This document shows positions 34,334 to 45,476 of a stretch of 64,000 bases of DNA, piece by piece. The translations under genes were made by a program, and so were the position numbers. This stretch comes from Actinoallomurus bryophytorum (GTDB lineage Bacteria > Actinomycetota > Actinomycetes > Streptosporangiales > Streptosporangiaceae). Position 1 is the stretch's first letter. Every line of letters starts with the position of its first letter. The stretch is from positions 3,658,001 through 3,722,000 of the forward strand of contig NZ_VFOZ01000001.1 of NCBI RefSeq assembly GCF_006716425.1. The letters run 5' to 3'. The notes under the pieces were generated by a model. That model ran no database searches and had not been told where the DNA came from. It saw only the letters and a program-made list of their open reading frames with translations.

Positions 34334-35082
34334 CGTTCCTCCGCCGTCCGCTTGATCAATTCTTTCGACATTCCCAGCGGCAGTGCCTCGGCCTTGATCG
34401 ACTCCCACAGTGCTTCTGCTCGTGCGATGTCGTCCGGGGCGACGGTCACCAAGCCACGCACGGCAGTTTCCAGGTAGGCGGCGGTACTGCCGTTTTCCAG
34501 CGTAGCGAGCACGAACGGGCCTTGTGTCCCCAGATTTACGTCGCTCGGTAGCACCTGGATCTTGATGCTGCGAGACGAGGACTCCACAAGGTGCATGAGC
34601 TGTTCGTACATGACCTCGGCTCCGCCGACGTTGCGCCACAGCACGGTCTCATCGAGCACGACATGGAGGGTGGGAGGCTCGGCCTGATCGAGGATTAGCT
34701 GACGCTCCATGCGGGCGGTCACGTCTCCGTCCAGCAGGGCCCGTGCGTATGCCTCCGTCTGTAACAAACCGTAGATGACGTTCGGCTGGAAGGTCCTCAG
34801 GACGTCGGCGCCCTGTTCGTAGGGGAGCCACTTGCCGAACCACGTGGGGAATGCGCTGCCCTTGCGGTAGTCGAGGGTGCGGGTCAGGGTGCCGCCGGTG
34901 GTGAGCTGCTTGTCGCAGGACTCGGCGAACTCCACCGTCGCCGGGACCTGGCCCGTCTCGATCTGGCTGATGAGCGACGTCGAATAGTTGATCCGCTGGG
35001 CCAGCTCCGCCTGTGTGAGCCCCGCCGCCTGCCGGTAGTGCTTCAGCTCCCGGCCCCAAATGGCCATTGGCGTGTATTCCAT
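34321..35082 (-). CDS. Scr1-type XRE regulator (HTH + DUF5753)
   Basis: 253 residues. An N-terminal XRE helix-turn-helix (residues about 10-60) reads LKHYRQAAGLTQAELAQRIN then STSLISQIETGQVPATVEFA. The rest is DUF5753, with FGKWLPYEQGADVLRTFQPN, VIYGLLQTEAYARALL, LDETVLWRNVGG and GPFVLATLENGSTAAYLETA. Such proteins regulate themselves and neighbouring DUF397 genes and influence development and antibiotic production in streptomycetes. It is divergent from the small orphan-family gene at 35234 across 151 bp. Confidence 0.93.
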   Translation of the reverse strand: MEYTPMAIWGRELKHYRQAAGLTQAELAQRINYSTSLISQIETGQVPATVEFAESCDKQLTTGGTLTRTLDYRKGSAFPTWFGKWLPYEQGADVLRTFQPNVIYGLLQTEAYARALLDGDVTARMERQLILDQAEPPTLHVVLDETVLWRNVGGAEVMYEQLMHLVESSSRSIKIQVLPSDVNLGTQGPFVLATLENGSTAAYLETAVRGLVTVAPDDIARAEALWESIKAEALPLGMSKELIKRTAEERWVS

Positions 35083-35233
35083 CTTGGTTCGCCTTCACAT
35101 GTCCGATTTCAAGTTTCTTTAAGTCGCTGACGGGCCATTGACAACGCCAGATCATTGCCCCTGCTGAATGCCATCAGGCTAAGGCAACGCTGCGATTCTC
35201 TGGAGGAGAAATCGAAGACCGGGAGTTGTCGTA

Positions 35234-35509
35234 ATGACGTCCGAGAGAAATGCGTCCACGCGGAGCGATGGCCTGCTGACCCCGGAGCTGATGCGGATCG
35301 TCACGCTGTGCCGGGAGGCAGCCAAGCTGGGGCTGAACGTGGGAATCAGCGACGCCCGGCCGGCGGTGGTGATCCGTACGGCCACCGAGCCGCCCCTGTG
35401 GATAACCGTGGACGACGCGGGTGAGTTCTACGAGTGGGACCAGGATCGGCACCCGGTCACGGATCCGGCCGGAGCGGCGGCGCTCGTTCGAAGCCACCTC
35501 GCGTCGTGA
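35234..35509 (+). CDS. Small orphan-family protein, paralogue of the one at 16701
   Basis: 91 residues with the same order of motifs as the 16701-16988 product: LCREAAKLGLNVGISDARPA, PLWITVDD, YEWDQDRHPVTD, then a C-terminal helix. No named family recognised. It is coupled by a GTGA overlap to the downstream MerR-type gene and is divergent from the Scr1-type regulator, so it may be part of that regulatory module. Confidence 0.7.
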   Translation: MTSERNASTRSDGLLTPELMRIVTLCREAAKLGLNVGISDARPAVVIRTATEPPLWITVDDAGEFYEWDQDRHPVTDPAGAAALVRSHLAS

Positions 35510-35880
35510 GCGCGCTCGACTCCGATGACGATCTGCTCAGGCCGCGTGAGGCGGCCGAGATGCTGGGCGTGCGTTCGGCGACCATCGGGTTCTGGGCCCG
35601 TACCGGAGTGCTCAGGGCCGCCGTGCGTACGCCGGGTGGGCAGCGCCGTTACCGCCGTGCCGACATCCGTGCCTTCGGGGCGGCCCAGGCGGTCCCGACG
35701 CAGATGGAGGCGGACGCGGTACGGCTCTACGAGCAGGGATGGCCGATCCGACGGGTCGCGGCGCAGTTCGGCTGCGGCTACAGCCGGATGCGCCGCATTC
35801 TCCTCAGACACACACGGCTGAGAACGCGGTGGGGGCCGCCCCCGGAACCGGGAACGGCCCTCACCGAAAAGACATCATGA
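35506..35880 (+). CDS. MerR-type helix-turn-helix protein
   Basis: 124 residues from GTG 35506. The N-terminal winged helix (residues about 10-60) is RPREAAEMLGVRSATIGFWA and GVLRAAVRTPGGQRRYRRAD, the BldC/MerR form that needs no coiled coil. A second helix-turn-helix (about 75-110), with LYEQGWPIRRVAAQFGCGYS, resembles resolvase-type or Sigma-70 region 4 domains. Two DNA-binding domains in one short protein is unusual but known in actinomycetes. Its stop overlaps the end of the E2 gene tail to tail by six bases. Confidence 0.85.
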   Translation: MSALDSDDDLLRPREAAEMLGVRSATIGFWARTGVLRAAVRTPGGQRRYRRADIRAFGAAQAVPTQMEADAVRLYEQGWPIRRVAAQFGCGYSRMRRILLRHTRLRTRWGPPPEPGTALTEKTS

Positions 35881-37272
35881 CCAGGCGAGCATCCGCATCG
35901 GGTCCTCCAGCATGGCGCCGACGTCGCGCAGGACGGCCGAGCCGAGCTCGCCGTCCACGACGCGATGGTCGAACGACAGTGCCAGCGTCGTCACCTTCCG
36001 GATCTTGATCTCACCCTCGTGGACCCAGGGCATGTCCCTGATCTGGCCGACCGCGAGAATCGCCGACTCTCCCGGCGTCAGGATCGGGGTGCCCGCGTCG
36101 ACGCCGAAGACGCCGACGTTCGTGATGGTCATCGTGCCGTCGGACAGGTCCTGCGGCGTCGACTTCCCGGCACGGGCGGTCGCCGCCAGGTCGGCCAGCG
36201 CCCCGGCGAGGTCCGGCAGCGACAGGTCCTGCGCCTCCCTGATCTTCGGGACGATCAGGCCGCGGTCGGTGGCGGCCGCGATGCCCAGGTGAACGTAGTG
36301 CTTGACCACGATCTCCTGTGCCGCCTCGTCCCAGATGGCGTTGATCATCGGATGCCGGCGGGCCGCGAGCAGGAACGCCTTGGCGACCAGCAGCAGCGGC
36401 GAGACCTTGACGCCCTCGAAGTCGGGCAGGTCGCGCAGCCGCTTCACCGCGTCCATGGTCGACGTGACGTCGACCTGCAGCCACTCGGTGACGTGCGGCG
36501 CGGTGAACGCCGACTGCACCATGGCCGCCGCGGTGTGCTTGCGCACGCCGCGGATCGGGACGCGCTCCTCACGCTCACCGGTCGTGCGTACGGCGGTGAG
36601 CCGCGTGGGCGCCGGAGCCGAGGCCGCCTGGTGGATGTCATCGCGGGTGATCGAGCCCTGCGGGCCGGTACCGCTGATCGACCTCAGGTCGACGCCGAGA
36701 TCCTTGGCGAGCTTGCGCACCGGCGGCTTGGCCAGCACCGCGACCCGGCCTCCGCCGTTCGGAGCGGTCTCCACCGGCCGTACGACCGGAGCCGGAGCCG
36801 GGGAGGAGGCCGGCGTGGAGGCCGCGCTCGACTTGCGCGCCCGGCGCGTCGTCGACCCCGGCTTCACGCCGTACCCGACCAGCACCGGCACCCGCTTCTG
36901 CTGCTGCGGCGCCGCCGGGTCGACCTTGGGCGCGACGCTCCCGACCATGCCCGGCTCCTGCGCTCCCTCCGAAGGCGGAGTCGGCACGAGATCTTCCTTG
37001 GCCCCTGCAGGAGGAGCGGCCGCCTCGCCACCGACGTCCACGGTGATGATCGGCACGCCGACGTCGACCGTCGTTCCCTCGGAGACGAGGAGCTCGGTGA
37101 CCGTTCCCTCGAACGGGCACGGCAGCTCGACCACGGCCTTGGCCGTCTCGATCTCCAGGATGGTCTGGTTGACCTCGACGACGTCGCCCGGCCGCACGTG
37201 CCACTTGATGATGTCGGCCTCGGTGAGGCCTTCGCCGACGTCCGGCAGCTTGAACTGCTTCAGCTCACCCAT
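35875..37272 (-). CDS. 2-oxoacid dehydrogenase E2 (dihydrolipoamide acyltransferase)
   Basis: 465 residues. One lipoyl domain occupies residues 1-80 with the modified Lys45 in EIETAKAVVEL; then a Pro/Ala-rich linker, a peripheral-subunit-binding domain near 180-215 (RKLAKDLGVDLRSISGTGPQ), and the catalytic domain ending with SFDHRVVDGEL, containing the active-site His. It forms the core of a pyruvate or branched-chain 2-oxoacid dehydrogenase. E1 beta lies three bp upstream in the same operon; no E3 gene is present, so dihydrolipoamide dehydrogenase must come from elsewhere. A branched-chain substrate is favoured by the one-lipoyl E2 and separate E1 subunits, but not proven. Confidence 0.9.
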   Translation of the reverse strand: MGELKQFKLPDVGEGLTEADIIKWHVRPGDVVEVNQTILEIETAKAVVELPCPFEGTVTELLVSEGTTVDVGVPIITVDVGGEAAAPPAGAKEDLVPTPPSEGAQEPGMVGSVAPKVDPAAPQQQKRVPVLVGYGVKPGSTTRRARKSSAASTPASSPAPAPVVRPVETAPNGGGRVAVLAKPPVRKLAKDLGVDLRSISGTGPQGSITRDDIHQAASAPAPTRLTAVRTTGEREERVPIRGVRKHTAAAMVQSAFTAPHVTEWLQVDVTSTMDAVKRLRDLPDFEGVKVSPLLLVAKAFLLAARRHPMINAIWDEAAQEIVVKHYVHLGIAAATDRGLIVPKIREAQDLSLPDLAGALADLAATARAGKSTPQDLSDGTMTITNVGVFGVDAGTPILTPGESAILAVGQIRDMPWVHEGEIKIRKVTTLALSFDHRVVDGELGSAVLRDVGAMLEDPMRMLAWS

Positions 37273-37275
37273 GCC

Positions 37276-38253
37276 TCACCACTCGAAGGTTCGGTCGACG
37301 GCGTCCAGGACGCGATCCAGGTCGGGCAGGTAATGGTCCTCGAGACGCGAGGGAGGGTACGGCGTCGAGGCGGCGCCCACCCGCAGCACCGGCGACTCCA
37401 GGTTGTAGAAGCACTTCTCGGTGATCCGGGCGGCGAGCTCGGCGCCATAACCGCCGAACACCGGTGCCTCGTGCACGACGACGCAGCGGCCCGTACGGCG
37501 TACCGACTCCAGCACGGTGGACTCGTCCAGAGGGTTGAGGGACCGGATGTCGACGACCTCGATCGAGCGGTTGTCGTCGGCCTGCGCGGCCTCCAGGCAG
37601 GTCTTCACCATCGGCCCGTACGCGAGCAGAGTCACGTCGCTGCCCTCGCGGGCGACGACGGCGCGGTCGAAGGGCGCGGCGGCGGACAGGTCGAGCTCGA
37701 CCGGCGCCTTGTCCCAGTAACGGCGCTTCGGTTCGAAGAAGATCACCGGGTCCGGGCAGGTGATCGCCTGCTGGATCATCGTGTACGCGTCGGAGGGGTT
37801 CGAGCAGGCGACGACGCGCAGGCCACCGGTGTGGGTGAAGTACGCCTCCGGCGACTCGCTGTGGTGCTCGACCGCGCCGATTCCGCCGCCGAACGGGATG
37901 CGGATGACGACCGGCAGCTCGAGGGTGCCGAGCGAGCGCATCCGCATCTTGGCGAGCTGGGAGGTGATCTGGTTGAAGGCCGGGAACACGAAGCCGTCGA
38001 ACTGGATCTCACACACCGGCCGGTAGCCGCGCAGCGCCAGGCCGATCGCGGTGCCGACGATGCCCGACTCCGCGAGGGGCGTGTCGATGACGCGCGCCTC
38101 GCCGAAGTCCTTCTGCAGCCCGTCCGTCACGCGGAACACGCCGCCGAGCTTGCCGACGTCCTCGCCCATGACCACGACTTTGGGGTCGTTCTCCATGGCC
38201 TTGCGCAGGCCCTCGTTCATGGCTCGGGAGAGTGACAGGGTCTCGGTACTCAC
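37276..38253 (-). CDS. 2-oxoacid dehydrogenase E1 beta subunit
   Basis: 325 residues, the usual length. Conserved blocks are VMGEDVGKLGGVFRVTDGL, DTPLAESGIVGTAIGLALRG, CEIQFDGFVFPAFNQI and, at the C-terminal half, DLRSLNPLDE as IRSLNPLDESTVLESV. Together with E1 alpha it makes the thiamine-diphosphate-dependent decarboxylase component. It lies 46 bp after E1 alpha and three bp before E2. Confidence 0.93.
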   Translation of the reverse strand: MSTETLSLSRAMNEGLRKAMENDPKVVVMGEDVGKLGGVFRVTDGLQKDFGEARVIDTPLAESGIVGTAIGLALRGYRPVCEIQFDGFVFPAFNQITSQLAKMRMRSLGTLELPVVIRIPFGGGIGAVEHHSESPEAYFTHTGGLRVVACSNPSDAYTMIQQAITCPDPVIFFEPKRRYWDKAPVELDLSAAAPFDRAVVAREGSDVTLLAYGPMVKTCLEAAQADDNRSIEVVDIRSLNPLDESTVLESVRRTGRCVVVHEAPVFGGYGAELAARITEKCFYNLESPVLRVGAASTPYPPSRLEDHYLPDLDRVLDAVDRTFEW

Positions 38254-38299
38254 CGTCGTACTCCTCCTCTGCCGAACCGGTGAAGAGCGCCATCGCGCT

Positions 38300-39418
38300 T
38301 CATCGGGTTACCTCCTCGAAAGATCCCAGGTAGGACGTGAAACGGTCACGTTCGCCGGCCAGCGGCGCGTGCTCCGTCGCGTAGACGTTCTCCCAGATCG
38401 CCGTCGCCTCGGGGTCGGGCAATTCTAGACACCGTTTGCGCAGGTCGGAGCCGATCGACTTGGCCTCCTCGTCGATCGCGGCGAAGAACTCCTTGTCGGC
38501 CATCTGGCTCTTGACCAGGTACGCCTTGACGCGTTCGATCGGGTCCTTGAGTTTCCACGCCTCGAGTTCGGCCTGGAGCCGGTAGCGCGTCGGGTCGTCC
38601 GTCGTGGTGTGCGCGCCCATCCGGTACGTGAACGCCTCGATCAGCGTCGGTCCCTGGCCGCTGCGCGCGTTGTCCAGGGCCCGCTTCGTCACCGCGAGGA
38701 CCGCGAAGACGTCATTGCCGTCCACCCGGATACCGGGGAACCCGAAGCCCTCGGCGCGCCGGTAGAGCGGGATCCGCGACTGGCGCTCCAGCGGCTCGGA
38801 GATGGCCCACTGGTTGTTCTGGCAGAAGAAGACGATCGGGGCGTTCTGCGCCGCGGACCAGACGAACGCCTCGTTGACGTCGCCCTCGCTGGTCGCGCCG
38901 TCCCCGAAGTAGACGATCGCGGCGTCCTCGGTGCCGTCACGCTGGATGCCCATGGCGTACCCGGTGGCGTGCAGCGTCTGGCTGCCGATCACGATCGTGT
39001 AGAGGTGGAAGTTGTGCTCCCGAGGGTCCCATCCCGCGTGGTTGACGCCGCGGAACAGGCCCAGCACCTTGACCGGGTCGACGTCACGGCACCAGGCCAC
39101 GCCGTGCTCGCGGTAGCTCGGGAAGGCCATGTCACCCGGCCCCAGCGCGCGGCCGGAACCGATCTGCGCGGCCTCCTGCCCCAGGAGCGAGGCCCACACG
39201 CCGAGCTCACCCTGCCGGGTCAGGGCCAGGGCCTCCGTGTCGAGCCGTCGCACGATGACGAGGTCCCGGTAGAGGCTCTTGATCTCATCGGCGGTGAGAT
39301 CAACGTCATATTCGGGGTGCTCGATGCGCTCGCCTTCGGGGGTGAGCAGCTGGACGAGTTCCGGTGGGGGTTGTGCGCCGGTGCCAGGGGGCGCACCATG
39401 CGCGGCGTCGATGGTCAC
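38300..39418 (-). CDS. 2-oxoacid dehydrogenase E1 alpha subunit
   Basis: 372 residues. The thiamine diphosphate motif begins GDGATSEGDVNEAF and ends FFCQNNQWAIS, the GDG-x(about 27)-NN pattern. The region GAHTTTDDPTRYR near the C-terminal third is the branched-chain-type phosphorylation-loop equivalent and argues for a branched-chain or broad-specificity enzyme. First gene of the three-gene operon. The 267 bases upstream (39419-39685) hold no gene. Confidence 0.92.
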   Translation of the reverse strand: MTIDAAHGAPPGTGAQPPPELVQLLTPEGERIEHPEYDVDLTADEIKSLYRDLVIVRRLDTEALALTRQGELGVWASLLGQEAAQIGSGRALGPGDMAFPSYREHGVAWCRDVDPVKVLGLFRGVNHAGWDPREHNFHLYTIVIGSQTLHATGYAMGIQRDGTEDAAIVYFGDGATSEGDVNEAFVWSAAQNAPIVFFCQNNQWAISEPLERQSRIPLYRRAEGFGFPGIRVDGNDVFAVLAVTKRALDNARSGQGPTLIEAFTYRMGAHTTTDDPTRYRLQAELEAWKLKDPIERVKAYLVKSQMADKEFFAAIDEEAKSIGSDLRKRCLELPDPEATAIWENVYATEHAPLAGERDRFTSYLGSFEEVTR

Positions 39419-39685
39419 GTGCCACTCCTCGTGCGTTCAGGGCCGGCCCGCGGGATCGCCGCATCCGACCTGTTTGCGCGCCGCCCCTTCCCGCGGGTCT
39501 CGGCGAGTACGGGTGACGTATCACCGCCATCGTGGCAGACGACTCGTAGTAGGACGCAAGCCACGACGACTACGGGAAACGTACCCGGAACGTTGTGCCG
39601 TGGCACCAACGCCATCTGTGGGATGAGTCGCTAAGGGAGGCGTCGCCGCCCCGGTCCGCCGATCCGCGGACCGCCGCTGACCTGG

Positions 39686-41296
39686 CTAGTCGCGGGACAG
39701 GACCCGCGTCGCGCCGGCCGCGACGGTCAGTCCGAGCACGAAGCCCGCCGCGACGAGCGCGTCAGAGATCCACTGATAGACGCCCGCGGGGGCGAACTCA
39801 CCCTCCTGGCCGAGCGAGCCGACGGGGAGCAGCAGGTCGAGTGTGTAGAGGAACGGGTTGAACTGCGTGTTGTGTCCCGGCTCGGTGATCTGCGGGTGGT
39901 GCTGGAAGATCACCGAGCCGAATGCCAGCAGTGCCACGAGCCACGCGCCCGCCAGGAAGGGCCGATATCCATAGCCGACCGTCCAGTCCTGGACATATCC
40001 CCATACGCGTAGGGCGATGGGCTGGGTCGAGCGGCGGCGGCGCTGCTTGGCGAGCAGCACCGTACGGCGTTCGGCGTCGTGCCCGAGCGTGCGATAGGTC
40101 TCCGAGAGCCGCTCGTACGGCTGGGGCACGTAGCCGTCACCGTCACGCTCCAGCCACTTCAGGCGCTGCCCCGCGGTCAGCGGCGGGTCGATCGTGTCGT
40201 ACGTCAGGCCGTCGAGGGTGTACTTCGGCGCCCACGAGAGCGGGTCGTCGCGGAGCAACTTGATCCGGGCGTATCGCATGTCGACGGCGCCGGCGATCGG
40301 GTCGGCCGGCCGCAGCAGCACCTCCTCGGCCTGGACGCGCTGGAGGCTGAGCGCGACGCCGGACGGGTTGTTCATCCGGCCCCCGCGCAGGCTGAGCAGG
40401 CCGCCGATCTGTGCGCCGGACATGCTGACCACGCCGTCGGCGCGAAAGCCGTCCGAGCAGTAGATGTCGGTCTCGATGCTCATGTCGTCGCAGTTCAGCG
40501 CCGTACGGCCTGGCCGTGACAGCGTGGCGCCGACGAGTGAGAGGTAGCCGCCGATCCGCGCGCCGCGCAGCCGGATCTCGCCTTCGGCGGAGAACCCTCC
40601 GTCGCAGAACACATTGGCCGCGACCGACAGCCGGCTCGCGTACAGGGCCTGGCCCTTGGGGTTGCGCAGCCGCGCCCCGCGAAAGATCAGCTGACCGCCG
40701 ACCTGGGCGCCCGGCAGGCGTACCTCGCCCTCGACGGTGAAGCCCTGGTCGCAGTAGACGTTGTTGTCCACGATCAGCCGGTCGGCGAGCAGCGGAGCGT
40801 CGCCGGTCGGGTGCGACAGGTGCGCGCCGGTCAGGTTGAGGATGCCCGTGATGCGGCAACTGTCCAGCCAGACGCCACCGTAGATGTGGCTGCCCTCCAG
40901 CCACAGGTGACCGTCGACGCGCGCCCCGGAGGCGACCAGGCCCGGCAGGCGGCAGCGTATGAAGTGCACGCTGCGCAGCTGCGCCCAGTACAGGTGCGGC
41001 GCGTCGGTCAGCTGGCAGGCGGTCAGCGCGAGCGGGACGTTCACGTGAGCATGGCCGAGGTTGAGGGTGCCGGTGATCCGCGCGCCGGTCAGGCGTACCG
41101 CCGCCACGTGTCCCGGCTCGTTGTCCTGTGCGCCCAGAAGCAGGGAGGAGATGACCTCGGCGCGTACGGTCCGGTCGGGGCCCCAGGCGTTGGTGCTGTC
41201 GAAGTCCTGGTCGCCACCGGACAGGTCCACCGGCTCGCCGCGCGGGAACGCCTCCCAGAGGACGCGCTCCGGTTCGGTCAGCTCATCGATCTGCAT
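39686..41296 (-). CDS. Beta-helix repeat protein with C-terminal membrane anchor (copy 2)
   Basis: 536 residues, paralogous to the product at 20327-21817. Shared features are the N-terminal LTEPERVLWEAFPRGEPVDL, the block RAEVISSLLLGAQD, the beta-helix repeats (GARITGTLNLGHAHV, GAQVGGQLIFRGARL, GARIGGYLSLVGATL, GAQIGGLLSLRGGRM) and DWTVGYGYRPF before the final membrane segments. This copy has about two extra repeats. Its gene is solitary. Function unknown; labels such as oxidoreductase in databases are unsupported by motifs here. Confidence 0.75.
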   Translation of the reverse strand: MQIDELTEPERVLWEAFPRGEPVDLSGGDQDFDSTNAWGPDRTVRAEVISSLLLGAQDNEPGHVAAVRLTGARITGTLNLGHAHVNVPLALTACQLTDAPHLYWAQLRSVHFIRCRLPGLVASGARVDGHLWLEGSHIYGGVWLDSCRITGILNLTGAHLSHPTGDAPLLADRLIVDNNVYCDQGFTVEGEVRLPGAQVGGQLIFRGARLRNPKGQALYASRLSVAANVFCDGGFSAEGEIRLRGARIGGYLSLVGATLSRPGRTALNCDDMSIETDIYCSDGFRADGVVSMSGAQIGGLLSLRGGRMNNPSGVALSLQRVQAEEVLLRPADPIAGAVDMRYARIKLLRDDPLSWAPKYTLDGLTYDTIDPPLTAGQRLKWLERDGDGYVPQPYERLSETYRTLGHDAERRTVLLAKQRRRRSTQPIALRVWGYVQDWTVGYGYRPFLAGAWLVALLAFGSVIFQHHPQITEPGHNTQFNPFLYTLDLLLPVGSLGQEGEFAPAGVYQWISDALVAAGFVLGLTVAAGATRVLSRD

Positions 41297-41498
41297 CGGC
41301 GGGGGCTCCGAGGAAAGAGGATTGCGGCGAACCCTCCATGTATAGCGTCACTGGCGCGAAAGCACTGCATGTGACGCATGTGGCGTCCATCGTCCGCCGG
41401 GGCTCAGGGGGTGCGTTCGAGGAGGCATTGGGTCGTCGTCCTGGCCGGTGCCGTACGCTTCGGTGCCGTACGAAAACCGCAGATCAGAGGGGACTGTC

Positions 41499-41741
41499 GT
41501 GGCGCGCTTCGTCGTAGAGGTGATGCTGAAGCCGGAGATTCTGGATTCGCAGGGCCAGGCGGTCGCGCGTGCGCTGCCGCGACTGGGATTCGAAGGCGTC
41601 ACCGGTGTACGCCAGGGCAAGCGGTTCGAGATCGAGGTGGAGGGGCCTGCGGACGAGGCGGCCACCGAACGCGTTCGCAAGATGGCCGAGACACTCTTGG
41701 CCAACCCCGTCATCGAGACCTTCGAACTCCGAGCGGAATAG
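41499..41741 (+). CDS. purS: Phosphoribosylformylglycinamidine synthase subunit PurS
   Basis: 80 residues from GTG 41499, preceded by GAGGGGA. The family features VVEVMLKPEILDSQGQAVAR, LGFEGVTGVRQGKRFEIEV and ANPVIETFEL are present. PurS joins PurL and PurQ in the FGAM synthase complex and helps pass ammonia from PurQ to PurL. It heads the pur cluster; a gene for an RsbW-like ATPase separates it from purQ. Confidence 0.95.
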   Translation: MARFVVEVMLKPEILDSQGQAVARALPRLGFEGVTGVRQGKRFEIEVEGPADEAATERVRKMAETLLANPVIETFELRAE

Positions 41742-41875
41742 TGGCCGAAAGATAGGCTGCGACGCGATTACGGCAGTTTCACCTGGGGAAGCCTTACCAA
41801 CGCCCGAAGATTTCGACGGAGACGGGGCGAGTCCCAATGTCACGGGGTAAGGACAACACAAGGTGGCCGGTAGAC

Positions 41876-42319
41876 ATGAAGTTCTCACTCGATTTGCCGC
41901 GTGAGACCCTCAGTGTCCCGGTCATCAGGCGGATCCTGGGCGACACGCTGCGCGGACTCGGGGTATCCGACGCGTGCGTCGCCGACATACTCGTCGCGAT
42001 CTCAGAGGCATGTACGAATGTCGTCCAGCACGCGGATTCGACATCTCGCTACGAAGTGACCGTCGGAATCGACGATGGGCAGTGCGTGCTCAAGGTCGTC
42101 GACCGGGGGCAGGGTTTCGGCGGCGAAACCGAGAAAGACGTCCACCCGGACTCCGAGTCCGGACGCGGCATCAAGATCATGAAGGCCCTCGTCGACGACG
42201 TGAGCTTCGACAGCCGCCCCGACAGCGGCACGGTCGTCTACCTCCAGAAGCGGCTGAGCTGGAAGGAAGAGTCCCCCATCCGGCTCCACCAGCCGGAGCT
42301 GTTGAAAACCGCAGGCTAG
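41876..42319 (+). CDS. RsbW-like anti-sigma ATPase between purS and purQ
   Basis: 147 residues from ATG 41876 (AGGTGG upstream), or 160 from ATG 41837. The GHKL ATPase motifs are all visible: N-box ISEACTNVVQHA, G1 box KVVDRGQGFGG and G2 box ESGRGIKIMKALVDDV. These belong to the HATPase_c_2 group of anti-sigma kinases such as RsbW and SpoIIAB, which bind sigma factors or phosphorylate an antagonist. No sigma or antagonist gene is adjacent. It sits inside a purine operon, 134 bp after purS and 52 bp before purQ. Confidence 0.88.
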   Translation: MKFSLDLPRETLSVPVIRRILGDTLRGLGVSDACVADILVAISEACTNVVQHADSTSRYEVTVGIDDGQCVLKVVDRGQGFGGETEKDVHPDSESGRGIKIMKALVDDVSFDSRPDSGTVVYLQKRLSWKEESPIRLHQPELLKTAG

Positions 42320-42371
42320 AGCCCAAGTAAGCTGGTGCGCGTTTCCGTGACGTCTTGATCGGAGTGTGCAC

Positions 42372-43072
42372 ATGACAGCCCGCGTGGGCGTCATCACCTT
42401 CCCCGGCTCGCTCGATGACCGGGATGCCGCACGAGCGGTGAGCCTGGCCGGTGCCGAGCCCGTGTCCCTGTGGCACGGGGACACCGACCTGGGGTCGGTC
42501 GACGCCGTCGTCCTCCCGGGCGGCTTCTCCTACGGCGACTACCTCCGTGCCGGTGCCATCGCCAGATTCGCGCCGCTGATGGACAAGCTGGCCGACGCGG
42601 CCCGCGGCGGCCTCCCCGTGCTCGGCATCTGCAACGGCTTCCAGGTTCTGTGCGAGTCACACCTGTTGCCCGGCGCGCTGACCCGCAACGCGAACCTCCA
42701 CTTCGTCTGCCGTGCGCAGCGGTTGCGGATCGAGAACGCCGAGACCGAGTGGACGCGTAGCTACGAGGAGGGTCAGGAGATCGTGGTGCCGATCAAGAAC
42801 ATTGACGGCCGCTACATCGCCGACGAGGCGACGCTGGAGGAGCTGGAGTCCTCCGGTCGCGTCGTGGCCCGCTACATGGACGTCAACCCCAACGGCTCGC
42901 TGAACGACATCGCGGGCATCTGCAACGAGGCGGGCAACGTCGTGGGCCTGATGCCCCATCCCGAACACGCCGTCGAGGCGCTGACCGGCCCCACCAGCGA
43001 GGGGCTCGGCTTCTTCACCTCGATCCTGGCCGGGATGGCCGGCGCATCACCGAGCGAAGCGAGGGAATCGGC

Positions 43073-43076
<4 letters not shown>
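42372..43076 (+). CDS. purQ: FGAM synthase glutaminase subunit PurQ
   Basis: 234 residues from ATG 42372, seven bases after GGAG. Class I glutamine amidotransferase: nucleophile Cys in [14 protein letters not shown], and the His-x-Glu pair in [12 protein letters not shown]-terminal [19 protein letters not shown] is typical. It releases ammonia from glutamine for PurL. Overlaps purL by four bases (ATGA). Confidence 0.96.
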
Positions 43077-45439
<2,363 letters not shown>

Positions 45440-45444
45440 GCTTC

Positions 45445-45476
45445 GAAGCCCGCGCGGCGCCGTCCGCGCGGGCTTC
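45445..45476. terminator. Bidirectional terminator after purL
   Basis: Perfect 13-bp arms GAAGCCCGCGCGG (45445-45457) and CCGCGCGGGCTTC (45464-45476), six-base loop, shared by purL and the convergent TetR gene whose stop codon overlaps the right arm. Confidence 0.85.
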
